Positions 26,077-33,940 of a DNA stretch of 52,500 nucleotides are shown here, in pieces. Under the pieces are notes generated by a model. That model saw only the letters and a list, made by a program, of their open reading frames with translations. It ran no database searches and was not told where the DNA came from. Position 1 is the stretch's first letter. Every line of letters starts with the position of its first letter. This DNA is from Qipengyuania vesicularis (GTDB lineage: Bacteria > Pseudomonadota > Alphaproteobacteria > Sphingomonadales > Sphingomonadaceae). Position numbers and translations under genes: made by a program. The stretch covers positions 1 to 52,500 of the forward strand of contig NZ_JAIGNJ010000001.1 in NCBI RefSeq assembly GCF_019711415.1. Reading direction: 5' to 3'.

Positions 26077-27425
26077 ATACGATGCCCGAAACCATTACCG
26101 AAGGCGACATTGTGATCGAGGAGGAGCGCGAGCGCCACCTCGAGGACCTGGTCGACGATATCGAGCCTGGCAAGGCGTCGAAGGTGCTCTTCTGGGGCAT
26201 CACCCTCTTCTTTGTTCTGTTCGTGATCTGGGCCGCTTTCGCCGAGATCGACCGGACGGTGCGCGGCATGGGGCGGGTCATTTCCAGTAGCGAACTGCAG
26301 GTCGTCTCCAGCCTCGAAGGCGGCATTCTCGAAGATATCATGGTCCGGCCGGGCGACGATGTGACGGAGGGCCAGCCCTTGCTGCGGCTTGATCCGACCG
26401 AAACGGGGGCCAATCTGGGAAGTACTGCAGCCACGGCGCAGGCGCTCGACATGAAGGTCGCGCGTCTGTCGGCGGAAATCACCGGTCGCGCTCCGGCATA
26501 TCCTGCGCCGGCTAACGAGGAAGCCGCCCGCCAGCTGGAAATCGAAAAAGCACTCTATGCGTCGCGGCAGGCTGCCTTGCGCAGTGCGCTATCCGCAGTT
26601 CAGGCGCAGCTTGAGCGCTCGCGCCAGAGCGTGGTCGAGGCGGAAGCGACCGTGGCGTCGCGACAGAGTTCGCTTACGCGTGCGGAGACCGAATTGTCGG
26701 CCGTCCGGCCGCTCGTCGAAAGCGGCATCGAGCCACGCATGACGCTGACCCGCGCCGAAAGCGAGGCAGCCAGCGCTCGAAGCGATCTGGCCGGAGCGCA
26801 GGCAGCGCTGGGTCGGGCGCAGGCGCAGATATCCGAAGCGCGCGCAAATCTTGCTCGTACGCGACAGGATTGGCGGGAGCAGGCAGCGAGCGAATTGGCC
26901 GCGGCTCAGGCAGATTATGATTCTCGAGCGAGTACGCTTCCCGCGCTTCAGGAACGCATGCAGCGAACAATTCTGCGCGCACCGATCAAGGGCAAGGTAA
27001 GCCGGGTCCTGGTCACTACGCGGGGCAGTGCGGTCGGTCCGGGGGAAGCCCTGGTCGAACTGGTCGCGCAGGAAGAAAGCCTGCTGGTCGAGGCGCGCAT
27101 TTCGCCTCAGGATATCGGCAATGTCCGCATGGGCCAGGAGGCCAAGGTCGGCATCACCGCCTATGACCAGTCCGTATATGGGACACTTTCGGGAACCGTA
27201 TCGACCATCTCGGCGGATTCGATACAGGACCCGCAATCGGGTGAAATCTATTATCTCGTGCGGGTGACCACACAGGATAATGCGCTTGAGGGGCCCGGTG
27301 GGCAGGAGCTTGCAATCGGCCCCGGGATGGTTGCCGATGTCAGCCTCCTGGGCGACAAGCGCACTGTTTTGCAGTATATTCTGACCCCGATCACGCGGTT
27401 GAGCGAGACGGCATTCCGCGAGTAG
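26073..27425 (+). CDS. HlyD-family periplasmic adaptor
   Basis: This membrane-fusion protein has 450 residues. A single membrane segment at about 38-57 (VLFWGITLFFVLFVIWAAF) follows a short acidic cytosolic start. The lipoyl/barrel half-motif SLEGGILEDIMVRPGDDVTE precedes long coiled coils rich in Ala, Arg and Glu (about 150-300), and APIKGKVSRVLVTTRGSAVG returns the second half. It links the ABC and TolC proteins. It starts at GTG 26073 overlapping the ABC stop; ATG at 26082 is an alternative. A 121-bp gap follows before the protease gene. Confidence 0.95.
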   Translation: MNTMPETITEGDIVIEEERERHLEDLVDDIEPGKASKVLFWGITLFFVLFVIWAAFAEIDRTVRGMGRVISSSELQVVSSLEGGILEDIMVRPGDDVTEGQPLLRLDPTETGANLGSTAATAQALDMKVARLSAEITGRAPAYPAPANEEAARQLEIEKALYASRQAALRSALSAVQAQLERSRQSVVEAEATVASRQSSLTRAETELSAVRPLVESGIEPRMTLTRAESEAASARSDLAGAQAALGRAQAQISEARANLARTRQDWREQAASELAAAQADYDSRASTLPALQERMQRTILRAPIKGKVSRVLVTTRGSAVGPGEALVELVAQEESLLVEARISPQDIGNVRMGQEAKVGITAYDQSVYGTLSGTVSTISADSIQDPQSGEIYYLVRVTTQDNALEGPGGQELAIGPGMVADVSLLGDKRTVLQYILTPITRLSETAFRE

Positions 27426-27490
27426 ACTGCAGCCCTTCTGGGTGAGTTAATGGCTCGGAAAGCCTTTGTATGTGATGTAGATAGCCACGA

Positions 27491-27513
27491 AATCCGTCCG
27501 CAGACGACGGATT
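27491..27513 (+). other. hairpin in the leader of the RTX protease gene
   Basis: AATCCGTC (27491-27498) and GACGGATT (27506-27513) form a perfect 8-bp stem with a 7-nt loop, 33 bp before the protease start. No T-run follows. It could be a processing or stability element that lets cargo mRNA outlast that of the exporter. Confidence 0.4.
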
Positions 27514-27546
27514 CGTTCGTGCGAGAAATTAAAGAAGGTCGTAAAG

Positions 27547-29856
27547 ATGATCGTCACAGAACAGTGCTGCGCATGCAGTGCATGTAAGTCGGATAGCGGC
27601 ACCGCCGCGTTTTCGGGCTGGCTGTTTGCCGCCGATGGCGATCACATGTTCGACCTCGACGCTGGAAACTTCGTAGTTGCCATGGCGGGCGATATTCCCG
27701 GCAATACGTCGACAAGCGCGACGATCACCGTCGGCCAGAGTGTGGTGGGCGATCTCGAAGTCCTCGGCGACAGTGACTGGTATCGCGTGACGCTGACCGC
27801 AGGTGAGACCTATGCCATCTCGCTCGACGGGACAGGCAATTCGCCGGTCGGAGATACCTATCTCCGCATTTACGACGCGAATGGCACGCTGATCGCTGAG
27901 AACGACGATGGCGGCGGCGGCCTGGATTCCTTTCTTCGGTTCACTGCCGGATTGACCGGCGATTACTACATCGAGGCAGACTCCTATGCCGGCCAGTCGA
28001 CCGGCGAGTATACAGTCGGCGTCGTCGTGGCGCCGGCGCTCGAAGTGTTCTCCGTCGACGAAATCGCCGACCAGCTGCTCACCGGCTACTGGGGTGGGAC
28101 CACGCGTTCCTTCAATGTCGGTGGTGATGGCGCGATCACGGTCAACATTACCGGTTTGCGTGCGAGCGAGATGACGCTGGCCCGCCAGGCGCTCGCCTTG
28201 TGGTCCGACGTTACCGGGATCACGTTCACCGAGGTTTCCTCGGGCGCAGAAATCACGTTCACCAACACCGATTCCGGTGCCTATACCTCGTCGTCTTTCT
28301 CGGGCAGCACCCTGATCTCATCGACCGTGAATATCGAGACCGACTGGGTCGATACTTACGGCACCACGCTGACCAGCTACAGCTTCCACACCTATGTGCA
28401 CGAGATCGGGCATGCCCTCGGACTTGGCCATGCTGGCAATTACAACGGCAATGCCGTCTATGCGAACGAAGCTCTCTACCTGAACGACTCTTGGGCCGTT
28501 TCGGCGATGAGCTATTTCGACAATTCCGAGAATAGCTACTTCGACCAGCAGGGATTCAGCGACGTTTCGATTACCTCGCCGATGATGGCCGATATCGCGG
28601 CAATGATCTCGCTGTACGGCGCATCGACCACCACGCGGACAGGCGACACCGTTTACGGCTTCAACAGCACGTCCAACCGGTCGATCCACGACGCTACGCA
28701 GTTCAGCAACACGGCCTATGCCATCGTCGATAGCGGTGGTTTCGACACGCTCGATTATAGCGGCTTTGGCGCCAACCAGCTTATCGACCTCAACCCCGAA
28801 AGCTTCATGAATATTGGCGGACTGGTCGGCAACGTCTCGATCGGTCGTGGCACGGTGATCGAAGCGGCTTTCGGCGGTTCCGGTGACGATACGATCATCG
28901 GGAATAGCGTGGTCAACGACCTGCGCGGCAACTCCGGGATCGATACCATTAGCGGAGGCGGCGGAAGCGACATTATCCGCGGCGGCGCAGGTGCGGACAA
29001 GCTTTACGGCGAAGCCGGCTGGGACACCTTGTATGGCGACGATGGCGCCGACGAGATCTACGGCGGCTTCGGCACCGATATTGTCTATGGCGGCGCCGGT
29101 GCCGACCTTCTCTATGGCGAAACCGGCGACGATTACCTGCGCGGCGGATCGGACAGCGACACGATCCACGGCGGCGAAGGTCTCGACCGGCTGTGGGGCG
29201 ATGCCGGAACCGACACGATCTACGGCGGAGATGGTAACGACATCGTCTACGGCGGTGACGATGTCGATACGATTTCCGGCGATGCCGGCGACGACGAAAT
29301 CTATGGCGATTTCGGGAGCGACATCATTTCCGGCCAGTCGGGCAACGACGTGCTCTTCGGCGGCGCGGGCTGGGACAAGCTCTATGGCGGCAATGGCGAC
29401 GACGAACTCTACGCGGCCAACGGCAATGACTATATCAATGGCGGCTTGGGCATCGACACCATCGAAGGCGGCTGGGGCGACGATATCATCGTCCTCGAAA
29501 TGTTCGGTGATGCCAACATCAGCATCGTCTCCGATTTCGGCTATGGCGACGACATCTTCTGGCTCGACCGGAGCATTGGGTTCGGCGAACTCGCCTGGGG
29601 CGATCTCACGGCTGGTGCCTTCAACTTCGGTTCGCAGGCCAGTGAGGCAGATGATCGTATCATCTATCAGTGGTCCACCGGTGATATCTTTTACGACCCC
29701 GACGGTCTTGGCGGACAGGATGCCGTGCTGATCGCGCAGGTCGCGGCGCAGACGGCAATCACCCATGCCGACTTCAGGGCCTTCGGTCCTGCCATGCCGC
29801 CGCCTGCCGCAGCAGCGCTCGACGTGTTGCCGGGTGCCGACTTCCTGGTCGCCTGA
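27547..29856 (+). CDS. secreted RTX metzincin protease (serralysin-like) with N-terminal PPC-like domain
   Basis: The protein has 769 residues and no Sec signal. Residues about 62-160 resemble a pre-peptidase C-terminal (PPC) beta domain (GDSDWYRVTLTAGETYAISL, YLRIYDANGTLIAENDDG). The catalytic part (about 165-360) has the zinc motif HEIGHALGLGH (285-295) and a Met-turn at SAMSYF (319-324), placing it with M10 serralysins. Residues 443-645 are RTX repeats that fold on calcium, followed by a C-terminal region that should hold the secretion signal. The N-terminus is odd: CCACSAC at residues 7-13 in an otherwise Cys-free protein. The exporter genes lie directly upstream. The start has AAGAAGG at good distance. 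Confidence 0.93.
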   Translation: MIVTEQCCACSACKSDSGTAAFSGWLFAADGDHMFDLDAGNFVVAMAGDIPGNTSTSATITVGQSVVGDLEVLGDSDWYRVTLTAGETYAISLDGTGNSPVGDTYLRIYDANGTLIAENDDGGGGLDSFLRFTAGLTGDYYIEADSYAGQSTGEYTVGVVVAPALEVFSVDEIADQLLTGYWGGTTRSFNVGGDGAITVNITGLRASEMTLARQALALWSDVTGITFTEVSSGAEITFTNTDSGAYTSSSFSGSTLISSTVNIETDWVDTYGTTLTSYSFHTYVHEIGHALGLGHAGNYNGNAVYANEALYLNDSWAVSAMSYFDNSENSYFDQQGFSDVSITSPMMADIAAMISLYGASTTTRTGDTVYGFNSTSNRSIHDATQFSNTAYAIVDSGGFDTLDYSGFGANQLIDLNPESFMNIGGLVGNVSIGRGTVIEAAFGGSGDDTIIGNSVVNDLRGNSGIDTISGGGGSDIIRGGAGADKLYGEAGWDTLYGDDGADEIYGGFGTDIVYGGAGADLLYGETGDDYLRGGSDSDTIHGGEGLDRLWGDAGTDTIYGGDGNDIVYGGDDVDTISGDAGDDEIYGDFGSDIISGQSGNDVLFGGAGWDKLYGGNGDDELYAANGNDYINGGLGIDTIEGGWGDDIIVLEMFGDANISIVSDFGYGDDIFWLDRSIGFGELAWGDLTAGAFNFGSQASEADDRIIYQWSTGDIFYDPDGLGGQDAVLIAQVAAQTAITHADFRAFGPAMPPPAAAALDVLPGADFLVA
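28873..29481 (+). repeat. coding RTX nonapeptide repeat tract
   Basis: About 200 codons repeat the GGxGxDxUx pattern (for example GGAGADKLYGEAGWDTLYG), giving a DNA-level pattern of GGCGGC/GACxxC every 27 bases. These are calcium-binding beta-roll repeats inside the protease, not a noncoding array. Confidence 0.9.
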
Positions 29857-29871
29857 TCGGGCTGGGTAGCC

Positions 29872-30231
29872 TTGAAGGCGATCGCTGCAGGACTGGCCTT
29901 GGCATTGTCTGCCTGCGCCTCGGCCCAGGATGGAGGAATCCCGATGCCTAATGACGTCTCCTGCTCCGTTGCCGGTATGAAGCACGCCGGAATGGAAGAG
30001 GCCGATCTCTGCGCGCTTTTCGCCGAGCAAGTGCGCGCCGCTGGCCGCGAGGACATTGCATCGCTCGCCATTGAGGCGAGCTCTAACAGATTGGCAGCGG
30101 CCAAGGCCTATGATGCCCGGGGTGAGCTCGTTGCCGAACTTGGCTTCTCAATAAGCGACCAGGAACTCTCGCCGACCGCATGGCAGATTTTCGCGCGCGA
30201 CTTCGCGCGGCACATCTCGCTGCAGCAATAA
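29872..30231 (+). CDS. small lipoprotein-like protein behind the RTX protease
   Basis: This is a 119-residue frame starting with TTG at 29872, 15 bp after the protease stop, with GGGTAG upstream. The first 18 residues (MKAIAAGLALALSACASA) are a signal with lipobox LSAC. Two further Cys (CSVAG, LCALF) could form a disulfide in the mature part. I do not recognise the family. Serralysin operons often carry a small periplasmic inhibitor of about 120 residues; size and position fit that role, but I see no inhibitor motif, so this stays a guess. Confidence 0.6.
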   Translation: MKAIAAGLALALSACASAQDGGIPMPNDVSCSVAGMKHAGMEEADLCALFAEQVRAAGREDIASLAIEASSNRLAAAKAYDARGELVAELGFSISDQELSPTAWQIFARDFARHISLQQ

Positions 30232-30269
30232 TGCGCGCGTGGCGCCAGCGGCGTCGGATCGTCGGGAAA

Positions 30270-30361
30270 TGGCGGAGACGGAGGGATTCGAACCCTCGAT
30301 ACCCGTTACCAGGTATGGCTCCTTAGCAGGGAGCTGGTTTCAGCCACTCACCCACGTCTCC
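30270..30361 (-). tRNA. tRNA-Ser (anticodon GCT)
   Basis: Read on the minus strand the gene has a 7-bp acceptor stem (GGAGACG with CGTCTCC), a D arm, anticodon stem TCCCT/GGAGC-like with loop CTGCTAA (anticodon GCT), a long variable arm typical of Ser tRNAs, the T arm GAGGGTTCGAATCCCTC, discriminator G and an encoded CCA. It reads codons AGC and AGT. Its 3' end faces the accessory genes to the left. Confidence 0.95.
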
Positions 30362-30589
30362 GCGCGCGTGCCTTACGGCTGCGAGGGGCGCGCTATAGCC
30401 AGCACATCGGCACCCTTCAAGGAAGAAATCCGGCCTTCTGCGATTCATTTCCGGCGCGCGTAGCGGGACTCATTTCGGCGCATTTCCGATTCGGTTCATC
30501 GCGCTTTCATTGCGGCGCTGGTCAAAGGGGATTCTGATTGCGGTGCAGCGCCTTGCGTGCGCTCCGCCATGCCGGACGAAGGGATCACG

Positions 30590-31396
30590 ATGAACACCGT
30601 CACCAAGATTGCCGCCAGCCTGATGGCCGCCTTGTCGCTCGCCGCCACGCCGCTCGCGGCGCAGGTTGAAAGCGTCGATCCCGATGCCGCATGGGAAGCC
30701 CCGATCGACGGCGATCTGGAGCAGCCGGCGAGTGAATTGCCGCCCGTCACCGATCAGTCCGGTTCGGGCCAGCCTGCGCCTGTCGACACCGCCGATACTG
30801 CGACGAGCTGGGAAGAGCCCGCAGCCACCGACGCGCAGCCCCAATGGTCCGAGCACGATGCCGAAGCGGCCGCTTCCGAGGCTGTCGAAGTGGCACAGAC
30901 GGACAATCCGGCCACCACCTATCGCGAAGACGACCTGATCGGCGCAGCCGAAGGCGTGTTCGGCAAGGGCGCTGAAGGCGTCGCCAAGATGATCCGCAAG
31001 CTGCTCGCCGAGCAGGGTGAACCCAATGGCTATATCGTCGGCCGCGAGGCGGGTGGCGCACTGGTCGTCGGCGCGCGCTACGGTTCGGGAACGCTGTTCC
31101 ACAAGGTCGAGGGCGAACTGCCGGTCTACTGGACCGGACCATCGGTCGGGTTCGACGCCGGTGCCAATGCCGCCAGTACCTTCGTGCTGGTATACAACCT
31201 CTATGACAGCGAAGAGCTTTACGAACGTTTCCCCGCCGCAGAAGGCCAGGCCTATGTCGTGGGCGGACTGCATGCGAGCTACGTACGTCGCGGGGACATT
31301 GTCCTGATCCCGATCCGCATGGGTGCTGGCCTGCGGCTTGGCGTGAACGCGGGCTACATGAAGTTCACCAAGAAGCGGAAGTGGCTTCCCTTCTGA
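30590..31396 (+). CDS. eipA: DUF1134/EipA-family envelope protein
   Basis: This periplasmic protein has 268 residues with signal peptide MNTVTKIAASLMAALSLAAT ending LAAQ. A long Pro/Ala/Asp/Glu-rich linker (about 25-120) leads to the conserved DUF1134 domain: GVFGKGAEGVAKMIRKLLAE, PNGYIVGREAGGALVVGARY and the closing GVNAGYMKFTKKRKWLPF. Homologues support cell-envelope integrity in alphaproteobacteria (EipA in Brucella). The start at 30590 has GAAGGG six bases upstream; the frame opens earlier at 30557. A rho-independent terminator follows at 31427. Confidence 0.88.
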   Translation: MNTVTKIAASLMAALSLAATPLAAQVESVDPDAAWEAPIDGDLEQPASELPPVTDQSGSGQPAPVDTADTATSWEEPAATDAQPQWSEHDAEAAASEAVEVAQTDNPATTYREDDLIGAAEGVFGKGAEGVAKMIRKLLAEQGEPNGYIVGREAGGALVVGARYGSGTLFHKVEGELPVYWTGPSVGFDAGANAASTFVLVYNLYDSEELYERFPAAEGQAYVVGGLHASYVRRGDIVLIPIRMGAGLRLGVNAGYMKFTKKRKWLPF

Positions 31397-31426
31397 GGAT
31401 GCCCTAGCGGAAAAGCCGCATTTGAG

Positions 31427-31459
31427 GGGCCGCAACCGCGATTGAGGTTGCGGCCCTTT
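31427..31459 (+). terminator. rho-independent terminator after eipA
   Basis: GGGCCGCAACC (31427-31437) pairs perfectly with GGTTGCGGCCC (31446-31456) over an 8-nt loop and is followed by TTT. This is the clearest terminator in the window, and it makes any start of the next gene before about 31460 unlikely. Confidence 0.8.
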
Positions 31460-31483
31460 GCATATCTGCGCAAAGAGCGGCGC

Positions 31484-32665
31484 ATGCTCGACAAACTCAC
31501 CGCACAAGCCCCAGACGCCCTCCTCGCCCTCATCAAGATGCACGCGGCCGATCCGCGCGAGGACAAGATCGATCTCGGCGTCGGCGTCTATCGCACGAAC
31601 GAGGGCGCGACGCCGGTCTTCCGGGCGATTAAGCAGGCCGAACAGAAGCTGCTCGATGTGCAGGATTCCAAGAGCTATCTCGGCCCCGAAGGCGACAGCG
31701 GTTTCGTCAAGGCGCTGATGCCCTACATCTTCGGCGAAGGCTCGCCTCTTACCGAGCGTATCGAAGGCATGCAGACGCCCGGTGGCACCGGTGCGGTCCG
31801 CCTCGCGGTTTCGCTGGCTGCCAAGGCGGGCGTAAAGCGCATCCACCTCGGCATTCCGAGTTGGCCCAATCACGCGCAGATCCTCGATGACGTGGGCGTG
31901 GAGACGGTACCTTTCTCCCACGCGAAGTCCGATGGCACCGCCGATCTCGACGCAGTCCTCGGCGCGATCCGCGGAGCCGGAAGTGACGGTGCGGTGCTGC
32001 TGCACGGCTGCTGTCACAACCCGACGGGGATCGACTACACTGGCGAGCAATGGGATGCGATTGCAGATGCCTTTGCCGAAACGGGTGTGCTTCCGATTCT
32101 CGACATCGCCTACCAGGGCCTTGGGCAGGGAATGGAAGAGGATGTCGCGGGCGTGCGCGCGGTCCTCGCCAAGGTGCCCGAAGCGCTGATCGCCTATAGC
32201 TGCGACAAGAACTTCGGCCTTTACCGCGACCGTGTGGGTGCCTTCTACATGATGGCAAGCGAGGCGGGGCAACTGTCCGCCATCGCCTCCAACGCCAATG
32301 CGCTGGCCCGCGCGAACTGGTCGATGCCGCCCGATCATGGCGGCGCGGCAGTGCGGTTGCTGCTTGAGGACAAGGGCATGACCGCGACCTGGTTGGAAGA
32401 ACTCGACGAGATGCGCGCTCGCATGCGCCGCGTGCGTGATCGACTGGCTGCAGCAGACAATGAGGCGCCCGGCCTCGGCCTTACCGCGCTGGGCGAACAG
32501 AATGGGTTGTTTGCCATGCTGCCGCTCACGAAGGACCAGATCGCCAGTCTGCGCGAGGACCACGCGATCTACATGGCTGGATCGGGCCGCATCAACGTGG
32601 CGGGGCTTCATGCCGGCAATACCGAGAAGTTCATCGCCGCTCTTGCCGATGTGACCAGGGGGTAA
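31484..32665 (+). CDS. aromatic/aspartate aminotransferase (class I, PLP)
   Basis: This cytosolic enzyme has 393 residues. From the ATG at 31484, the cofactor lysine is K242 in SCDKNFGLYRDRVG, the counterpart of the AKNFGLY motif of AspC/TyrB. Other marks are IDLGVGVYRTNEGATPVF (29-46), YLGPEGDSGF, TPGGTGAVRLA, and HGCCHNPTGID (174-184, cofactor and substrate pocket). It exchanges amino groups between aromatic amino acids or aspartate and 2-oxoglutarate. The upstream TTG frame overlaps the terminator and is rejected. A GNAT gene starts 6 bp after the stop. Confidence 0.94.
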   Translation: MLDKLTAQAPDALLALIKMHAADPREDKIDLGVGVYRTNEGATPVFRAIKQAEQKLLDVQDSKSYLGPEGDSGFVKALMPYIFGEGSPLTERIEGMQTPGGTGAVRLAVSLAAKAGVKRIHLGIPSWPNHAQILDDVGVETVPFSHAKSDGTADLDAVLGAIRGAGSDGAVLLHGCCHNPTGIDYTGEQWDAIADAFAETGVLPILDIAYQGLGQGMEEDVAGVRAVLAKVPEALIAYSCDKNFGLYRDRVGAFYMMASEAGQLSAIASNANALARANWSMPPDHGGAAVRLLLEDKGMTATWLEELDEMRARMRRVRDRLAAADNEAPGLGLTALGEQNGLFAMLPLTKDQIASLREDHAIYMAGSGRINVAGLHAGNTEKFIAALADVTRG

Positions 32666-32671
32666 CCCACG

Positions 32672-33217
32672 GTGGCGCTCGACCGGCAACCGGTGCTGGA
32701 GACCGAGCGCTTGATCCTGCGCCCGCTCGCCGAGGAGGACCGAGAGGCGCTCTACGAAGTGGCCTCCGACCCGTCCGTGTGGGAGCAGCACCCGATCCAC
32801 GATCGCTGGCGGCGCGAGGTATTCGACGCCTTTTTCGACGAAGGCATCGCCTGCGGCGGTGCGCTCGCCGTCGTGCGCAAGAGCGACGAGCGGATGCTCG
32901 GCTCCACCCGCTTCGATCGGTTCTATGACGAAGACGGCGGCGTGGTCGAGATCGGGTGGACATTCCTCGCGCCCATGTGCTGGGGCAAGGGCTACAACCC
33001 CGAGATGAAGCGCGCGATGGTCGCCCATGCCCTCGCCGAAGTTGCCACCGTCGAGTTCCGCGTCGGCGACACCAACTACCGCTCGCGCAACGCCCTCGAA
33101 GCCATCGGCGCGGTGCGCACCGACCGCTACGAACTCGGCCGTTACCAGGGCAAGCGCGTGGTCCACCTCGTCTACGAGATCACCCGCGAAGCGTTCGAAA
33201 GCGGGCCGCTCGCCTGA
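32672..33217 (+). CDS. GNAT-family N-acetyltransferase
   Basis: This cytosolic enzyme has 181 residues and starts with GTG. It opens with ETERLILRPLAEEDREAL, typical of the RimJ/RimL-like group, and has GWTFLAPMCWGKGYNPEMKR, which is the acetyl-CoA-binding segment in modified form (the usual Q/RxxGxG/A is WGKGYN). VEFRVGDTNYRSRNALEAIG is the conserved end of the fold. Acceptor unknown; it could be a protein N-terminus or a small amine. It is cotranscribed with the aminotransferase gene. Confidence 0.9.
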   Translation: MALDRQPVLETERLILRPLAEEDREALYEVASDPSVWEQHPIHDRWRREVFDAFFDEGIACGGALAVVRKSDERMLGSTRFDRFYDEDGGVVEIGWTFLAPMCWGKGYNPEMKRAMVAHALAEVATVEFRVGDTNYRSRNALEAIGAVRTDRYELGRYQGKRVVHLVYEITREAFESGPLA

Positions 33218-33437
33218 GTAGGACTGCCGAAGGGCAGCGCTACAGGATGGAACACTTGGAACACGGTCCTGGGGAAGAACTCCCATTGCGCCTCTAGCCC
33301 CTCCCATGAATGAAAATGTCGGGCAGGAAGCTGGCGTCGGCACGGGTGGATATGTGCCGAAAAACTGGAGCGTAGGAAAATGTGCTCGTCGTCCGCGGCC
33401 GCTACATGGCAGGCGGAACCTGTCCAGCCATGTCACC

Positions 33438-33458
33438 GCGGGGTCGCCAAAACCCCGC
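33438..33458 (-). terminator. hairpin after the small secreted-protein gene
   Basis: GCGGGGT (33438-33444) and ACCCCGC (33452-33458) form a 7-bp stem with a 7-nt loop, 17 bp past the stop codon of the minus-strand gene at 33476. No clear T-run. The rest of 33218-33475 shows no gene. Confidence 0.4.
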
Positions 33459-33475
33459 AGCGACAGAAGGCCAGT

Positions 33476-33736
33476 TCAGTTGCCCCGGCAGGAATTGCCC
33501 GGATGCCACGGTGCGGAGGGATCCATGAATCCGATCACATACCGCCAGAACGAAGCAAAGGTCTGGGTGAACCCCATGGCATCCCACGGGGTATCATTCC
33601 GCCCCGAGTAGCTGCATTCCGAGGCGCCGTTCACGCCGCCGGGAACGGACTTGCCGTTGCCGCCGATCTCGCCCGCCGAAACAGGCGCGGTCGCAACCAA
33701 CGCAGCGATGACGATTGCAGAGCTTAGTTTACGCAT
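33476..33736 (-). CDS. small exported protein, unknown function
   Basis: This protein has 86 residues with a clear signal peptide (MRKLSSAIVIAALVATAPVS, cut after AG or SAG). The mature 64 residues are Gly/Asn/Pro-rich with GEIGGNGKSVPGG, SECSYSGRND and PWHPGNSCRGN, and two Cys that could pair. I believe similar small GEITGNG-type proteins occur in other sphingomonads, but no function is known to me. The frame stays open far upstream to 34378, but only the 33736 Met gives a signal peptide and plausible codon use. Confidence 0.75.
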   Translation of the reverse strand: MRKLSSAIVIAALVATAPVSAGEIGGNGKSVPGGVNGASECSYSGRNDTPWDAMGFTQTFASFWRYVIGFMDPSAPWHPGNSCRGN

Positions 33737-33940
33737 ATCCAGTCTCCTAGAGTTGCCAATGATGCAACCCGTTTCAGGCGACCCGACTCTTATGCGGTGG
33801 ACAATGGATACACGTTTCCCTGCGTGCAGCCAAATATGGCCCTGCGGGATTGGCGGTGGATTTCCGACAAGTTGATATGAATTGCCGTGCTCGATCGCGT
33901 GACATTTGTGTCTGCAAATGTGTCGCGATACACTAACAGT

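Noticed and set aside
28873..29481. CRISPR-like or tandem noncoding repeats
   Set aside because: The periodic pattern is the 27-base coding unit of RTX repeats, with no constant repeat and unique spacers.
28318..30030. 570-codon minus-strand frame over the RTX gene
   Set aside because: It mirrors the glycine/aspartate repeats of the protease and crosses two genes; Val/Ala/Ile-rich repeats are an artefact of the opposite strand.
30470..33436. 988-codon open frame on the minus strand
   Set aside because: It is antisense to eipA, the aminotransferase and the GNAT gene and spans a terminator; the composition is what a GC-rich coding strand gives in reverse. No domain is recognisable.
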